Shown piece after piece: positions 16,901-26,643 of a stretch of DNA of 42,534 nt. The translations under genes were made by a program, and so were the position numbers. The DNA is from Chryseosolibacter sp964438975 (GTDB lineage Bacteria > Bacteroidota > Bacteroidia > Cytophagales > Cyclobacteriaceae). The stretch is taken from positions 1 to 42,534 of the forward strand of contig CAYTMU010000035.1 of NCBI GenBank assembly GCA_964438975.1, written 5' to 3'. Each line of letters starts with the position of its first letter. Positions within the stretch are counted from its first letter, which is position 1. The notes below the pieces were generated by a model. It saw nothing but the letters and a program-made list of their open reading frames with translations, ran no database searches and had not been told where the DNA came from.

Positions 16901-19900
16901 CCGGGACAGGCGCTCCGCCGACCCTGACATCTCCCAGATCAACGGATACACTTCCGTCGGCAGGCAGGTAACAAACCTGCTGCGGTGTTGCAGACGCCGC
17001 CAGAATTTCGACGGGAACGCTGTGATGCTGGACGCCGACGGAGCCGTCCGTAAAGCACTGCGTCGCGTAGTTAGTCACCCGTATCGAGTAAGATCCTTGT
17101 CCCACGCGATCTGTAGCCAATGTCGCAAAGGGACTCGGCGTATTGTCATTCGGTGAGTTCGAAACGATGAAATCTGTATTGCCCAGCCCATCCGGATCGT
17201 TTGTCCATACGAAGTTATAATTCGCGCCCGAACCCGGACCGGATGCTGTGCTCGCAGTTACCGTGATCTGCCCGTCAAAATTCACATCGCACGCCGTCGA
17301 CGAGATCGTCGCAAAGCTGATCGTCGGTGTCACGCGACGGTCGAGGATCGTAAACGGAACAGGAGACGTTACACAACCTGACCCGGTAACGCCCGGCGTC
17401 GCCGGAGCGATCACCGCGTTCCGTTTTGCCGTCACGTAATACGTTCCTACATCGAGTCCGTTCTGTACCAGCGAAGCGTGATCAGCAACAAACGGCGCGT
17501 TCATCACGGCGTTGTTCGCCCATGTGTACAGAAAGTCACCCGTATTCCCGGGCGCATTGTTTACGGTCATGGCTGTGACAGTACCCGTGCCGTTGACTGC
17601 CAGCGGCGCGCACACATCCACATGTGTCGGCGTCACGCTGACGATCTCCATCGGGATCGTCTGACCGGTGACGGAGACGTCGCTATCCGTAAAGCATTGC
17701 GTCACTGAATTCGTCACCCGAATGCCGTATGCGCCCTCCCCGATCAGATCGGTGTTAGGCGTCACAAAAGGACTCGGTGTATTGGCGGTCAGGGAATTCG
17801 ATGCGCTGGCATCTGACGGAACATGGGTCCATACGAAGTTGTAATTCGCTCCGAAACCGGGACCTGAAGCCGTACTGGCGGTCACGGAGATCTGTCCATC
17901 GAAGTTGAGGTCGCAGGCAGTTGAGGAAATTGTAGAAAAACTGAGTTGAGGGTATATCCTTCCATCAGTGATGTCACGTCGCAGCGGAGTAGATTCGCAA
18001 CCGATTCCAATACCGCCCGCCTTCCTGACTGCTTTCACATAATATTTGTCAAGTGCAATAGCTGGATACGTTGCAAGCGATAACTCGGTGTCAACTGGAA
18101 TTGCGCCATTGCGCCCATCAATGACAATCGACGCCGGTAGTAAGTCAGTCTTAAACCAAACGTAATCGAAATCGGCAACTGTCCCTCCCGCGCCGTCTAT
18201 GAACACCTGAAGGTTGTCAATCTGGCCGTCAAACGTCGCGCAGTTTGTCAACTCAGACGCGATGGCATCCAACGTGAATACGGGCGGTGCAATTCGCAGG
18301 ACTGTCGTACTTAACGCACTGAAACATCCCGTTGCCTCATTGATCGCTGTTAGTTGGTAACTTCCCTCGTTGATACTTCCAAACAAATTCGCCACCCCGC
18401 TATTACCAACAGAGTTTGCTGGTTGGCCGGCTGCGCCGGCAGGCGCCCAGGTATAAGCGTATGTCCCGGCAACGCCCGGACCCGAGTTTGTGGTAACGTC
18501 AACCTGAAGGCTACCTTCGAACACCGTTGGATCACATGCCGAATCACCGAAGGGTGTTAGCGAGATTTGTGGTACCACCTTACTGGCACCGATGCTGATG
18601 TTGTATGCCGTGCTGCGACAGCCCATACCACCACTCGCGCTGACGTCACTCACCTTTGTCGCCACGACCCAATAAGCGCCATCGATTATAGGTGTGCTTG
18701 GTAGCGGAGCACCTGTATTTGACAACTCTTCCCCACCCTTTGTCGCGCCAGGATCGCCAACCTCGGAATAGATGTTTACAGATAGTGCAGCGTCTGTAAA
18801 CCAGTCAAATCGGTAATCGGAAAGATCCTCCGGTCCTCCACCGACGACACTAAGTTGATTGATCAACACTCCGGCAGATTGCTCCAGCAGAGGGTCGCAG
18901 TACTCAGCATCCGTAATAGTGAAAGACCCTGCGGTAAGTTGAGGCATCGTCGGTTTATTCAACACGGTAAAATTCCGAGTCGTTTCACAGCCTGTCGAAG
19001 CTGTTACGGTGAATGAGTATACATCCGGTCCCAAATCACTCGCAGAATAGCTTCCTAACGTCAATCCCGGCATCGGGAACACGCTATTAGGATCGGGCAT
19101 CATCGTTACCTCGTAGGTAACTCCCGCACCAGTCTGATCGTCAGGGTCCTTGCTGATGGTAAAATCAATCTGGCCATCTGCCTGATTCAGATCGCACGCC
19201 GTATTAGGTATGATCGGGCCTGTGAGTGAAAGAATTGGTGATTGAGCATCTGCGTCAATAATGACATCTTGCGAGATCACGCAACCGGGCACATTTCCTG
19301 AGTATGTCTCTCTCACGTGCACAGTATAAGATCCCGGAGCGAGTGAAGACGAAATCATGAATGGGTTGACCGGCTCCCCAGGAGTGAACGTAGACACAAT
19401 TGGAGTGAGGTCGCGGAACAGCGTTACCTCATAATTGGTCTGATTGATCGCAGGTGGCGCGATCGGGGGATCTTCAATCTGAATCTCGATTGAACCGTTT
19501 CCGACATCGTAAGGACAAATCGTCGAGTTCGTCTTGTTGATCCTCAGCACTGCGTGAGAATCCAGGTATGGAAGTGTGTGTGGCAAATATGCCTGACAGC
19601 CCGATGCCGTGTGCGTCACCTGAACTGTGTACAACCCCGAGGTAACACCGGTAAGTGTAGGTGTATTCGTAAGTGTAGCACCTGAGTAGACTGGTGGATT
19701 ATTGAAGTAATTGATACTGCCAAGTCCTGCATCGGATGGAGAAGGTATACCGGCGTACCATTCAAACGTGTAGCCCGCTTCCACGATGTCACCGATCGAT
19801 CCGTCTCCGTTGGAAGTGATATCAATCCTGGGCCCGCCAGGTGTCTCGGAAAGCGATACTGCATTTCCCCCAATAGCCTGGACATAGTATATCTTATTGG

Positions 19901-22900
19901 CAATAAGCGGAAGAGGAAGGGACGTTCCCCCGCTTCGCGTAATAACAACAGCTGAGTTTACCGGAAGTGCCAGCGGGGACGTCGTGATAAGCTGATCAGT
20001 CGCTGCATTGGCCGTGAACGCATTAGGCGTCAGTGTCAGGTGCACACCTCCTGTAAGTTCTCCCGCAGCAGTATTGCAGTCCGTCGGAATCACTCCGTTT
20101 ACTATCACAGGATAAATATCAGGTGTAGCATCCCCTACCAAACCGATTACCGGGTGTGACTTACAACTTGTTGTGTTATTGACAACAACGAGGGTATAAC
20201 TGCCGGGCATCAGGTTCTGGTAGTTGCGACCGCTTAAGTTGTCATCATAGTTCGCAACCACATAGTTTTCATCGGCGGCGTCGTTATCATTATACCAATA
20301 GTATGTGTGGTCAGCCAGATCCGTGGCAATGAGTGCGCCGTTTGCCGGTGCACAGGTCGTTGCATCAACAGGCGTAACGGTAACCGAAGGAGTGACAAGA
20401 TTCTCGTTCAAAAATACAGCCTGCGTACTCTGGCACTGGGTGGCATCCCGCACAACCGCGATCGTGTACGATTGGTTTCCGCGTAGGCCTCCTATTGCAT
20501 TCGCTACCGTCGTATTCGTAACATTATCAACCCAGCTAAATGTGTAGCCAGCGGTAACCCCTACTACCCCTCCGATCGCGCCCTCGTCAATAGATGCAGC
20601 GAGCGAACCGTTTGGAGTCAATGGATCACAGGAGGTCTGATCTACAGAAACGACATCAATCTGTGGGAAGAATAAGTCGTCATCAATGGTCACGGCCGCT
20701 GGGTTGGATGCGCAATTATCATCCAGGTTACGAACAGTCAAGGTGTACGATCCGGCTGCCAATGCTGTGATGGTTTCAGCAGGTCCCTGAATACCGTCGG
20801 ACCACACAAACTCGTAGTCACCAAAATCCGAAGGTGCTATGGCCGATCCGCGGTAGGAAAGTGTCGTGATCGTAGCTGTTCCATCCTTCGCAATCGTACA
20901 TAGTGTGTTGTCAGTTCCGGCCAACGGTCCTAGGACCGGAACTTCACTATCATCCTCGACAGCAACGACGGCCGTATTGACGCAACCCGTTTGAAGTATC
21001 GTAACTTCCACTGTATACTCGTAGAGTGATGCGCCGTTCATACCACCTTGCACATCCGCATAAGAACTTGTCGTAGCGGTCGTGTTTAACAGTACGGGGC
21101 CGGCCGAACCATCTGCATCGAACCACCGGTAATCGTACGTCCTGCCATTTGGAACCACATTCGTGACTGTTGCAATTCCATCCGGTGCACCGCCAACGCA
21201 GTTCTGCGATGCAACCGAACTTGTCGAAATCGTCGGAAGCACCCGCGCACTCGATACCTGGGCCTGATGCGGATCGCTCGCGCAACCAGTCAGAGTATGA
21301 ACAGCGGTAAGCGAATAGTTACCACCATCAACATTTTGAAGAACATTCTCGCCTACTCCGTTCAAACCAGTGCTCCATGTAAAGTTGAAGTCAGTGCTCG
21401 TCGCGGCGGCGTAATTTCCTGTCGCGTTGATCGCAGCAGTGATTGCTCCATCATAGACTCCGCCACCTAGGACAGCCAATGCAGGATCACAGATCGTGAC
21501 GGGCGTCGATGTCAATGTGAAGAAAGGAGTTTGTTTACTGTCCGCAACATTCACCACTGCAGTATTCTGACAGCCATTCGATAAGTTCGTCACCAACACC
21601 GTGTAATTCTGACCCGCGCCACCCTGCACGCTCTCCAACTGGATATCGTCATTGGTCGCATGACCCGATACATCGAACATTGAACCGGTCCACGCAAATG
21701 TGAACCCAGTCGTCGTCGCGGCGGCTCCGTCAACACTGACGACTCTCGCCTGGCCGTCCGCCAGAAGCGGATCGCAGTTCGTGGACCCGTCGCTGCCAGT
21801 CACCAGGTCGGGGATGTCCTGGTTGTTCTGCACCTGGATATTCGCCGGCGTCGAAACACAACCCGTCAATGAATGCGTTGCTGTAATAGTATAATTGATA
21901 CTACCTTCCAACTCCAGGAACCGATTGTGATTCGGGCTCGCATCCTGAGTACCCGCGCCCCCGCCCAATACAAATGTATAATCAGTCAGGGCGCCCACCA
22001 TGTTGTCAACCGTCGTCGTAATCGTACCGTTGAACTGCACAGTCGGCGACGTCAGCAAAGGGTCACATACTGTATTATCAGTCGGGTTCAAGGTGAGTTC
22101 CGGAAGCACTTTCACATCGGCTACGTTCACAACCGCGGTGTTCTCGCACCCGGTCAGGCTATTCGTCACCAGCACTGTATAGTAGGATGCTGCTCCGCCC
22201 TGAACACCTGTCAGCACAGCCGTCGTAGCTGATGGATTTGTCGCGGCGTCAATCGGTGTGGTTGTTCCATTTCCGATGTGCCACTGATAGGTATAATCGT
22301 TTGTCGAACCTGGTGTCGCACCATCTACGGTCGCCACGTAAGCACTTCCGTTAGCCAATGTTAGATCGCAGTTCGTCGATCCCGTATTTGCCGTGGTCAG
22401 CGTCGGCAGGTCAACTGCGTCATCCACGACGATCTCCACCGGATCCGAAACGCATCCTAAATTCTCGTTGGTCACGGTTACGGTATAGGTGCCTGCGTCA
22501 ATTCCGCTGATCGTAGCTCCTGTCTCTCCAGGAATAATCACGCCATTGCGTTGCCATTCGTATGTGTAGGTGTGCCCGGGCTGGGAATTCGGATTGGTGG
22601 CAAAGGTCGCGGTCACGGAACCGGTGAAGCCTATACCGGGACTACATATGCTGTTATCCTGTTTTGTCAGTGCGAGAGAGGGCTGGGCGCTGATGTCGTT
22701 GATCAATACCATTGCTGTGGTAAAACATCCCGTCGCGAGACTGATCGCCTTGACCGTATATGTGCCGGCGGCACGGTCAGCAAGCGTCGAATTTTCCAGC
22801 AGGAAATTCGTTGTATCCGCTCCGGTAAACCACCGGAACTTGTATCCTGTCGTAGTCCCTCCTACCTCGGCAGAAGCATGCCCGTTCGGCGTCACCGGAT

Positions 22901-25900
22901 CGCAGTTGCTTTGCCCGACAACTGAAGTTGTCACAACGGGGTCTACTGTTTGATCGAGGACTTCGATCAGACCCCGTGCCGAACCGCAGCGGGAGTTGAC
23001 GTCTACTGCAACGACTGTGTAAAATCCTGCGGTAACACCCGTGTAGTCCGCGCCTTTGAAGTCGGCCGCGGTCGTGTCTGGGGTCCCGATGTTCCCATCG
23101 AACCAATAATAGATATAAGGTCCGGGTGAGCCCGTCGCTATCGCCGACACAGCGCCGTTCGCCGGAAGGCAACTCATCTGATTGGCAACCAGGGACGGCG
23201 TCACTGTCGGCATCAGGATGTTGTCGACGATCGTAATGAGTTCGGTGTCGGAACAACCTGTCGCAATATTCGTCGCCTGTACGGTATAGGTTCCTGCCGC
23301 CAATCCGGAAATTGTTGCACTGGTGCCGATCTCTGTCACCGTATTGTCACCGTCGAACCAACGGAACGAATAGCCCGTCGTCGTCCCGCCAACATTTGCG
23401 GAGGCGGCGCCATTCGGGGTCGTACAGGAAGTTTGCTGTGCGGTGATCGTCGCTGCTACTGTGATTCCATCGATCGTCGGGACAGCCACAACTGTTTCCT
23501 GCGAACGGCAACCTGTCGTATTGTCTCTGGATACAACGGTATAGTTACCCGCTGAAATATTGGGATACGTATGACCCAGGTGATCTTCAGTCGGCTTGGC
23601 AGTCGACCCGTCATACCAGTAAAACGTGTAACCCGAAGTAACGCCGTCAACGACAGCGGTCGCCTGACCGGAATTGGCGGGCGCGCAATTGGCAGCGGTG
23701 AACGATGTCGTCACCACAGGCGTAACTGTCATATCCGGTACAGTACCCGATTCCAATGTCTCGCACCCGGAGGATTTTTGCGTCACGAGTACGGAGTACG
23801 TCAGTGCCCGGGTGAACCGAAGGACACTGCTATCAGATAGCGATGGCGTAGTACCGAAGACTATCCCTTCGAACCATTCGTAGGTGAAGTCATTAACACT
23901 GCCACTGGAAGGCGTCACGGATAGTTGTCCGTCGGGATCGATACAATTCGTATAAGGCTGGTCAACATTCACCGTTGCGCTGATGGCAAGTGATTGCAAT
24001 CCAACAGCAACCTGCACGGTATCTGACCCGCACTGCATCGCGTTGTGAACTGCGTAAACCGTGTACGTTCCATTCGCCAGGCCAGTGATCTCCGAGCCTA
24101 CGTAGTCGGCTGATCCAACCGCTCCGGCGGTGGTGCCGTTGAACCAGTGGAATGTATAGCCCAGGGTCTGCTCGTTGGACCCTTCCGGTTTGAACACACG
24201 CGCAGATCCGCTTGGCGGCGAGGGACCGACACCGCACTGCACGTGATCGGTCGCGACCGTCGCCAGGGGGAAGGGTCGCGGTACCACGCTGGCCGAGACC
24301 ACGTTGTTGCTGAAATTACATTCAGCGAAACCTGAATTGGGTAAGGAGATGGGCGTGGGTACTGTCGTACCGGCGTCGTTCAGCACGGCAAACAGGGTAA
24401 ACGTCCCCCCGGTGCCGCTCACAACCATGTCCTGAATATCGATCTGATCACCGATCCTGAAATTCGAAAAGCTGATGGTCTGCGTTCCGAGCTTCTGTGC
24501 TCCCGCCAGTCGGGGGTCGCCATTGTAAAACGTGATCGGAAAATCCCCGGTCAGGTCAAGATCTCCGACGTTCTGCAGCGAGAAAGACACGAGAAAGTCG
24601 CCGTCGGGACAGGTTGGTGGTACGACGTTCAGCAGGGATGGATTCGCCACAAACGCGACGTCGGCCGCCGGGTAGGTCTTGCATCCTTTTGAGTCCAGGA
24701 TCGCGGACTGGTTCAAAAACGAGTTCAATGCGCGGTTCTCCCCGGTACCGCAGACATCCTGTGAGAAAACGAGGTGATGTTTTTGCTGGACCTGCGGGAT
24801 CGTCAGGTCGTCGTTGACGTTCACGTTGAAATACGCGTATTGATTCCACACCTTTCGCGCGGACACCCACGGTTCCAGCGACGACTTGTACATCCGGATC
24901 TGGCCGTTGGGCGTGTTGGTGTCGTCGTTAATATTGGTGTTGTCACTCGTAGCACAGGAAACACAGATCTCAGTAGCACCGTCACCATCAACATCCACTA
25001 CGATCGGATAATCGTTGGCAGTTCGAGACCGACAAGGAACCGCCGTCTTATTCCCGGTCTTGCCGTCGATGATATAAAGGCTGGCTTCGTCGCGGTAAAC
25101 GATCTCCACGGCGTTGTCATTGTTAAAATCAAAAACAGTCGTACTCGTAAATCCAGACGTCTGTTCCGTGATGTCCTGTTGCCACAGCAGCGTGAAATCT
25201 TCCTTCAGTGAATATATCCGCGCGCCGCTGACAAACGTCGCATTCATCTTTCCATCGCCATCGACATCTGCCAGATTGATCCTTCCCGTACCATGCGGCC
25301 AGCTCGAATTGTTAGGCTGTTTCGGCTGGAACGTTCGGAAAGTGTTGTTGTGGACATCCCAGAAGAAGACGGTCGTCGTACTGGTTGACGAACTGCTTGT
25401 CGCCCCGCTCATGATCACATCGAGATGGCCATCGAGGTTATAGTCGGCAACACTTGTCATACTGTTCACATACCCGAAGTTCACATACTTCGGGTGATAC
25501 ACGATCGAGCCCAACCCCGGAGTATCGTTGAAGTTCCGAATCGGATTACCGACCGACCCACCTCCTGCCGTGCGGGGCGTCAGATCCACCGCATAGATAA
25601 GGCCGCCCAAGACCAGTTCAAGTCCGGCGCATTCGCCGCACGCCGCGTCGGGAAGAATATCGACCGCAACGGGACCGGAATCCAAATTATTCCAGGTACC
25701 TTTTCCTTTCACAAGAATCTCGCCTGTCTTGGCATCAAGGATCTCATTCTTATAATACAACTCGACAAGCCCATCGTGGTCGAAGTCGGCGAGGCCGATC
25801 GTGAAGGGTCGTCCGTATGCCTGAGTGCTCCACAGCTTCGTTCCGTTGCAGTCATAGGAAGTCACGTAGAACTTTGAGCTGATCTCTTCCACGATGAATA

Positions 25901-26348
25901 TCTCCCCGCAGTCGTCGTCATCGAGATTAGCGATTGCATGATCAAAGTACTCCGGCATGCCGGTGGTATTGATCGTGCGTTTGATCGACAGATCCCGGCC
26001 ATCCAGGATATATATCTTCTTGTCGTTGCGGTGAGTGGTCACCAACTCCGGGGTTCCGTCGCGGTCGAGATCACCTACCACCATTCGTCCATACGACAAC
26101 GCCGTTCTGTTTACGGACGAGGCTGCGAGCTCCATCCCGAATCCCAACGTCCCTTCGGGGGGATCCTGGCAAAGTTTGTCTTTTCCAATGTAGGAATCGT
26201 CACAGGCAGCCGAGTTGGCACAATCCGAGTCGAAACAATCGACAAATCCATCTCCATCATTATCGATTCCGTCCGAACAATTCGTTTCCTGCGCCAGGGC
26301 AACCAGAGAAAAGCTCAGTAAGAGCATTGAGAGGCAGATCCTTTTCAT
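13971..26348 (-). CDS. Giant T9SS-secreted adhesin-like protein: seven-blade propeller plus about 34 Ig-like repeats
   Basis: A 4125-residue protein starting at the ATG at 26348 (preceded by TAGGA), with signal peptide 'MKRICLSMLLLSFSLVALAQ'. Next comes an Asp/Cys motif 'CSDGIDNDGDGFVDCFDSDC'. Seven FG-GAP/VCBS blades follow (about 80-490), several with DxDxDG-type calcium loops ('GDLDRDG', 'ADFDHDG', 'ADVDGDG', 'VDVDGDG'), then a CARDB-like domain (about 555-690). About 34 tandem Ig-like repeats of some 85-125 residues (about 690-4025) come next, each normally with one Cys near its start and one near its end ('TGC'). The last about 95 residues are the gliding-motility-associated type-B sorting domain ('NDYFEIACIDDFPGNNVKIFNRAG', 'LPDGTYFYIID'). 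It is exported and surface-attached. Adhesion or motility is inferred from SprB-like proteins. It shares its plan with the 33268 gene. Confidence 0.93.
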   Translation of the reverse strand: MKRICLSMLLLSFSLVALAQETNCSDGIDNDGDGFVDCFDSDCANSAACDDSYIGKDKLCQDPPEGTLGFGMELAASSVNRTALSYGRMVVGDLDRDGTPELVTTHRNDKKIYILDGRDLSIKRTINTTGMPEYFDHAIANLDDDDCGEIFIVEEISSKFYVTSYDCNGTKLWSTQAYGRPFTIGLADFDHDGLVELYYKNEILDAKTGEILVKGKGTWNNLDSGPVAVDILPDAACGECAGLELVLGGLIYAVDLTPRTAGGGSVGNPIRNFNDTPGLGSIVYHPKYVNFGYVNSMTSVADYNLDGHLDVIMSGATSSSSTSTTTVFFWDVHNNTFRTFQPKQPNNSSWPHGTGRINLADVDGDGKMNATFVSGARIYSLKEDFTLLWQQDITEQTSGFTSTTVFDFNNDNAVEIVYRDEASLYIIDGKTGNKTAVPCRSRTANDYPIVVDVDGDGATEICVSCATSDNTNINDDTNTPNGQIRMYKSSLEPWVSARKVWNQYAYFNVNVNDDLTIPQVQQKHHLVFSQDVCGTGENRALNSFLNQSAILDSKGCKTYPAADVAFVANPSLLNVVPPTCPDGDFLVSFSLQNVGDLDLTGDFPITFYNGDPRLAGAQKLGTQTISFSNFRIGDQIDIQDMVVSGTGGTFTLFAVLNDAGTTVPTPISLPNSGFAECNFSNNVVSASVVPRPFPLATVATDHVQCGVGPSPPSGSARVFKPEGSNEQTLGYTFHWFNGTTAGAVGSADYVGSEITGLANGTYTVYAVHNAMQCGSDTVQVAVGLQSLAISATVNVDQPYTNCIDPDGQLSVTPSSGSVNDFTYEWFEGIVFGTTPSLSDSSVLRFTRALTYSVLVTQKSSGCETLESGTVPDMTVTPVVTTSFTAANCAPANSGQATAVVDGVTSGYTFYWYDGSTAKPTEDHLGHTYPNISAGNYTVVSRDNTTGCRSQETVVAVPTIDGITVAATITAQQTSCTTPNGAASANVGGTTTGYSFRWFDGDNTVTEIGTSATISGLAAGTYTVQATNIATGCSDTELITIVDNILMPTVTPSLVANQMSCLPANGAVSAIATGSPGPYIYYWFDGNIGTPDTTAADFKGADYTGVTAGFYTVVAVDVNSRCGSARGLIEVLDQTVDPVVTTSVVGQSNCDPVTPNGHASAEVGGTTTGYKFRWFTGADTTNFLLENSTLADRAAGTYTVKAISLATGCFTTAMVLINDISAQPSLALTKQDNSICSPGIGFTGSVTATFATNPNSQPGHTYTYEWQRNGVIIPGETGATISGIDAGTYTVTVTNENLGCVSDPVEIVVDDAVDLPTLTTANTGSTNCDLTLANGSAYVATVDGATPGSTNDYTYQWHIGNGTTTPIDAATNPSATTAVLTGVQGGAASYYTVLVTNSLTGCENTAVVNVADVKVLPELTLNPTDNTVCDPLLTSPTVQFNGTITTTVDNMVGALTDYTFVLGGGAGTQDASPNHNRFLELEGSINYTITATHSLTGCVSTPANIQVQNNQDIPDLVTGSDGSTNCDPLLADGQARVVSVDGAAATTTGFTFAWTGSMFDVSGHATNDDIQLESVQGGAGQNYTVLVTNLSNGCQNTAVVNVADSKQTPFFTLTSTPVTICDPALAVLGGGVYDGAITAAINATGNYAAATSTDFNFTWSTGLNGVGENVLQNVDGGNYSLTAVHTLTGCASDPHQAQVSSARVLPTISTSSVASQNCVGGAPDGIATVTNVVPNGRTYDYRWFDADGSAGPVLLNTTATTSSYADVQGGMNGASLYEYTVEVTILQTGCVNTAVVAVEDDSEVPVLGPLAGTDNTLCTIAKDGTATITTLSYRGSAIAPSDFGDYEFVWSDGIQGPAETITALAAGSYTLTVRNLDDNCASNPAAVTIDDDLFFPQIDVVSVDQTSCDPLTPNGSLAASIDEGAIGGVVGVTAGYTFSWVDNVTNTTVANAIGGLRGNQSYTIAVVRDATQCQSTQAVFLNENLVTPSVTVTPVDATTCAPANGALIATDLADHTYYWYNDNDAADENYVVANYDDNLSGRNYQNLMPGSYTLVVVNNTTSCKSHPVIGLVGDATPDIYPVIVNGVIPTDCNTAAGELTGGVHLTLTPNAFTANAATDQLITTSPLALPVNSAVVITRSGGTSLPLPLIANKIYYVQAIGGNAVSLSETPGGPRIDITSNGDGSIGDIVEAGYTFEWYAGIPSPSDAGLGSINYFNNPPVYSGATLTNTPTLTGVTSGLYTVQVTHTASGCQAYLPHTLPYLDSHAVLRINKTNSTICPYDVGNGSIEIQIEDPPIAPPAINQTNYEVTLFRDLTPIVSTFTPGEPVNPFMISSSLAPGSYTVHVRETYSGNVPGCVISQDVIIDADAQSPILSLTGPIIPNTACDLNQADGQIDFTISKDPDDQTGAGVTYEVTMMPDPNSVFPMPGLTLGSYSASDLGPDVYSFTVTASTGCETTRNFTVLNKPTMPQLTAGSFTITDAEYCDPLLEQSAGVLINQLSVVGGGPEDLSDYRFDWFTDAALSVNIYSEVGDPGATKGGEELSNTGAPLPSTPIIDGAYWVVATKVSDVSASGGMGCRSTAYNISIGASKVVPQISLTPFGDSACDPTVFEGSLQVDVTTNSGPGVAGTYAYTWAPAGAAGQPANSVGNSGVANLFGSINEGSYQLTAINEATGCFSALSTTVLRIAPPVFTLDAIASELTNCATFDGQIDNLQVFIDGAGGTVADFDYVWFKTDLLPASIVIDGRNGAIPVDTELSLATYPAIALDKYYVKAVRKAGGIGIGCESTPLRRDITDGRIYPQLSFSTISSTACDLNFDGQISVTASTASGPGFGANYNFVWTHVPSDASASNSLTANTPSPFVTPNTDLIGEGAYGIRVTNSVTQCFTDSDVSVTGQTIPMEIVSVTPTHVDVCAPLAVNGTGTVTAMTVNNAPGNTGDFLYTWANNAVMNAPFVADHASLVQNGLDVGTYYVTAKRNAVIAPATPGVTGSGCVTSPVPFTILDRRVTPTISFATISSTACDVNFDGQITVTASTASGPGSGANYNFVWTNDPDGLGNTDFIVSNSPNDNTPSPFATLATDRVGQGSYSIRVTNYATQCFTDGSVGVQHHSVPVEILAASATPQQVCYLPADGSVSVDLGDVRVGGAPVPGDISFAWSDTDGNSIGAGASVPNLAIGSYFVQATRSAGAAPASGCVSAPFKVVVGDAREYPVVSLVSTPNTSCNDTYDASITLSATTAGIGSASNYDIAWTSHPGGFVTIADAVDVSSPYTTTAFDNVGMGEYLATVTNRLTQCPSNGSVTVRQNTIPVQILNVAKIDQSDCAPFNGSIEIDTSNPAHVNLPGTYAFAWTKGALALAPVPDNMLTGADAGTYTVTGTKAGGVSSGCETAPFSVTLLDLTTRPVVELSSIANFACDLTHANGQLAAIIFDGTMPASSANYDLEWFAGKNVTSGVPIGTTDILANQPQGDYTLVAVDNTSPNRGCSNHATLAVGFTPTSFNLLVDATDQTLCFPAQNGSASVTGIAETRNGVSTPAADLALYDYLWSDESGMLHPSTPSFTAGVTGINNLVAGDYTVRVRNALGCVSTETAGIVFDRTALPIITLEEFTNPVVCVLPETGGYLRVSADNDPLNSGNYIFDWFEGTDDTGTSVGTGTPELSGVFFNDPLQYTVRVTNPATSCVNTETYLFGVETVRIQVLASAVGRTNCVTDDGTLFATTLNGNGGLYNYEWYTGPVATGVPTYTTKEITGVPMGQYTVIAVHPTHAFCESTSYTTRVTDERVMPAVQVVQRNPLTYCDPANPNGVAYASVGGQVIGYVFDWFPGTVSGAPIYTGPEVTGLTAATYVVRATDVMTQCENMASILIDNQPVNVPQPTVTVLSHLTNCVDPNGALQATVNGTTFGYLLQWYDGNTIRTISDEVGEFYRELDKGLYTTTATNLESGCISAPVVTEVLPFQELPDFDIVTVPTNCEEDIGSAELVLKNDIELYEIEWYIGSDVRWGARLSNLPKGEFSVIATTYQQCSLEKTFTIMPDILVFNGISRNNDNMNDYFEIACIDDFPGNNVKIFNRAGTLVYEANGYDNQDVLFDGLSNRGINLLGNELPDGTYFYIIDKRDGSEPRTGYLELLR
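14260..24290 (-). repeat. Tandem array of about 34 two-cysteine Ig-like domains within the giant adhesin
   Basis: Each unit follows the pattern: short strand, Cys in a 'xTxCxPxxG' context, a 'Y.F.W(F/Y).G' core strand, 'GxxxGTYTVxATN', a second Cys in 'TGCxS', then a D/N-rich linker ending in Pro. The paired cysteines suggest one disulphide per domain. Neighbouring units have diverged, but every second unit is more alike in two stretches: three alternating pairs around 20640-22440 and four around 16150-18590. Confidence 0.8.
19780..20045 (-). other. Extra beta-rich module inserted into one Ig-like repeat
   Basis: One repeat is about 80 residues longer than the rest. The extra part reads 'NAFTANAATDQLITTSPLAL', 'NKIYYVQAIGGNAVSLSETP', 'GGPRIDITSNGDGSIGD' and then returns to the normal 'AGYTFEWY'. 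This pattern (water-facing 'TDQL..', 'YYV', 'LSETPGG', 'IDITSNGDG') recalls a small module known from phage tail and other virion proteins. That resemblance is from memory and needs a profile search. Confidence 0.5.
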
Positions 26349-26414
26349 TCCTATGGGGTAATCGCTCATCTTTGGGATAAGCGCTTCTTTACGAAGTTAA
26401 ATACTAAAATACGG

Positions 26415-26449
26415 CAAAGGTAAGCGAGCGCGACGCGGAGGTTTGGCAA
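26415..26449 (-). promoter_or_regulatory. Promoter of the giant adhesin-porP operon
   Basis: Minus strand: -7 box TACCTTTG (plus 26415-26422), an exact consensus match, with TTG (plus 26447-26449) 24 bp upstream. The spacer is slightly long. The implied leader before the ATG at 26348 is about 60 nt. Confidence 0.55.
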
Positions 26450-26643
26450 AAATCTTACATCTGATAGGAACGTCCCTCAACACCACGCAGGAATTACATG
26501 TTTGATCTGCATTAACTTTTTTTCTTGTGAACCGACGCGTTACCTTTACCATCCTGTTAGCATATACGGGAGGTCATTTTGACAATTTTGCTAATGCCGC
26601 AGTCTGTTTTATCGGTAAAGAGGGTTCGCGCCTCAAAGGAAGA

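Noticed and set aside
13971..26348. CRISPR or simple tandem DNA repeat in the giant gene
   Set aside because: The periodicity is at protein level (85-125 residues), in an open reading frame, with diverged DNA. There are no short direct repeats with unique spacers.
26527..26643. N-terminal extension of the beta-barrel gene from GTG at 26527
   Set aside because: The extension lacks a signal peptide and would bury the clear one that starts at 26644 behind AAAGGAAG.
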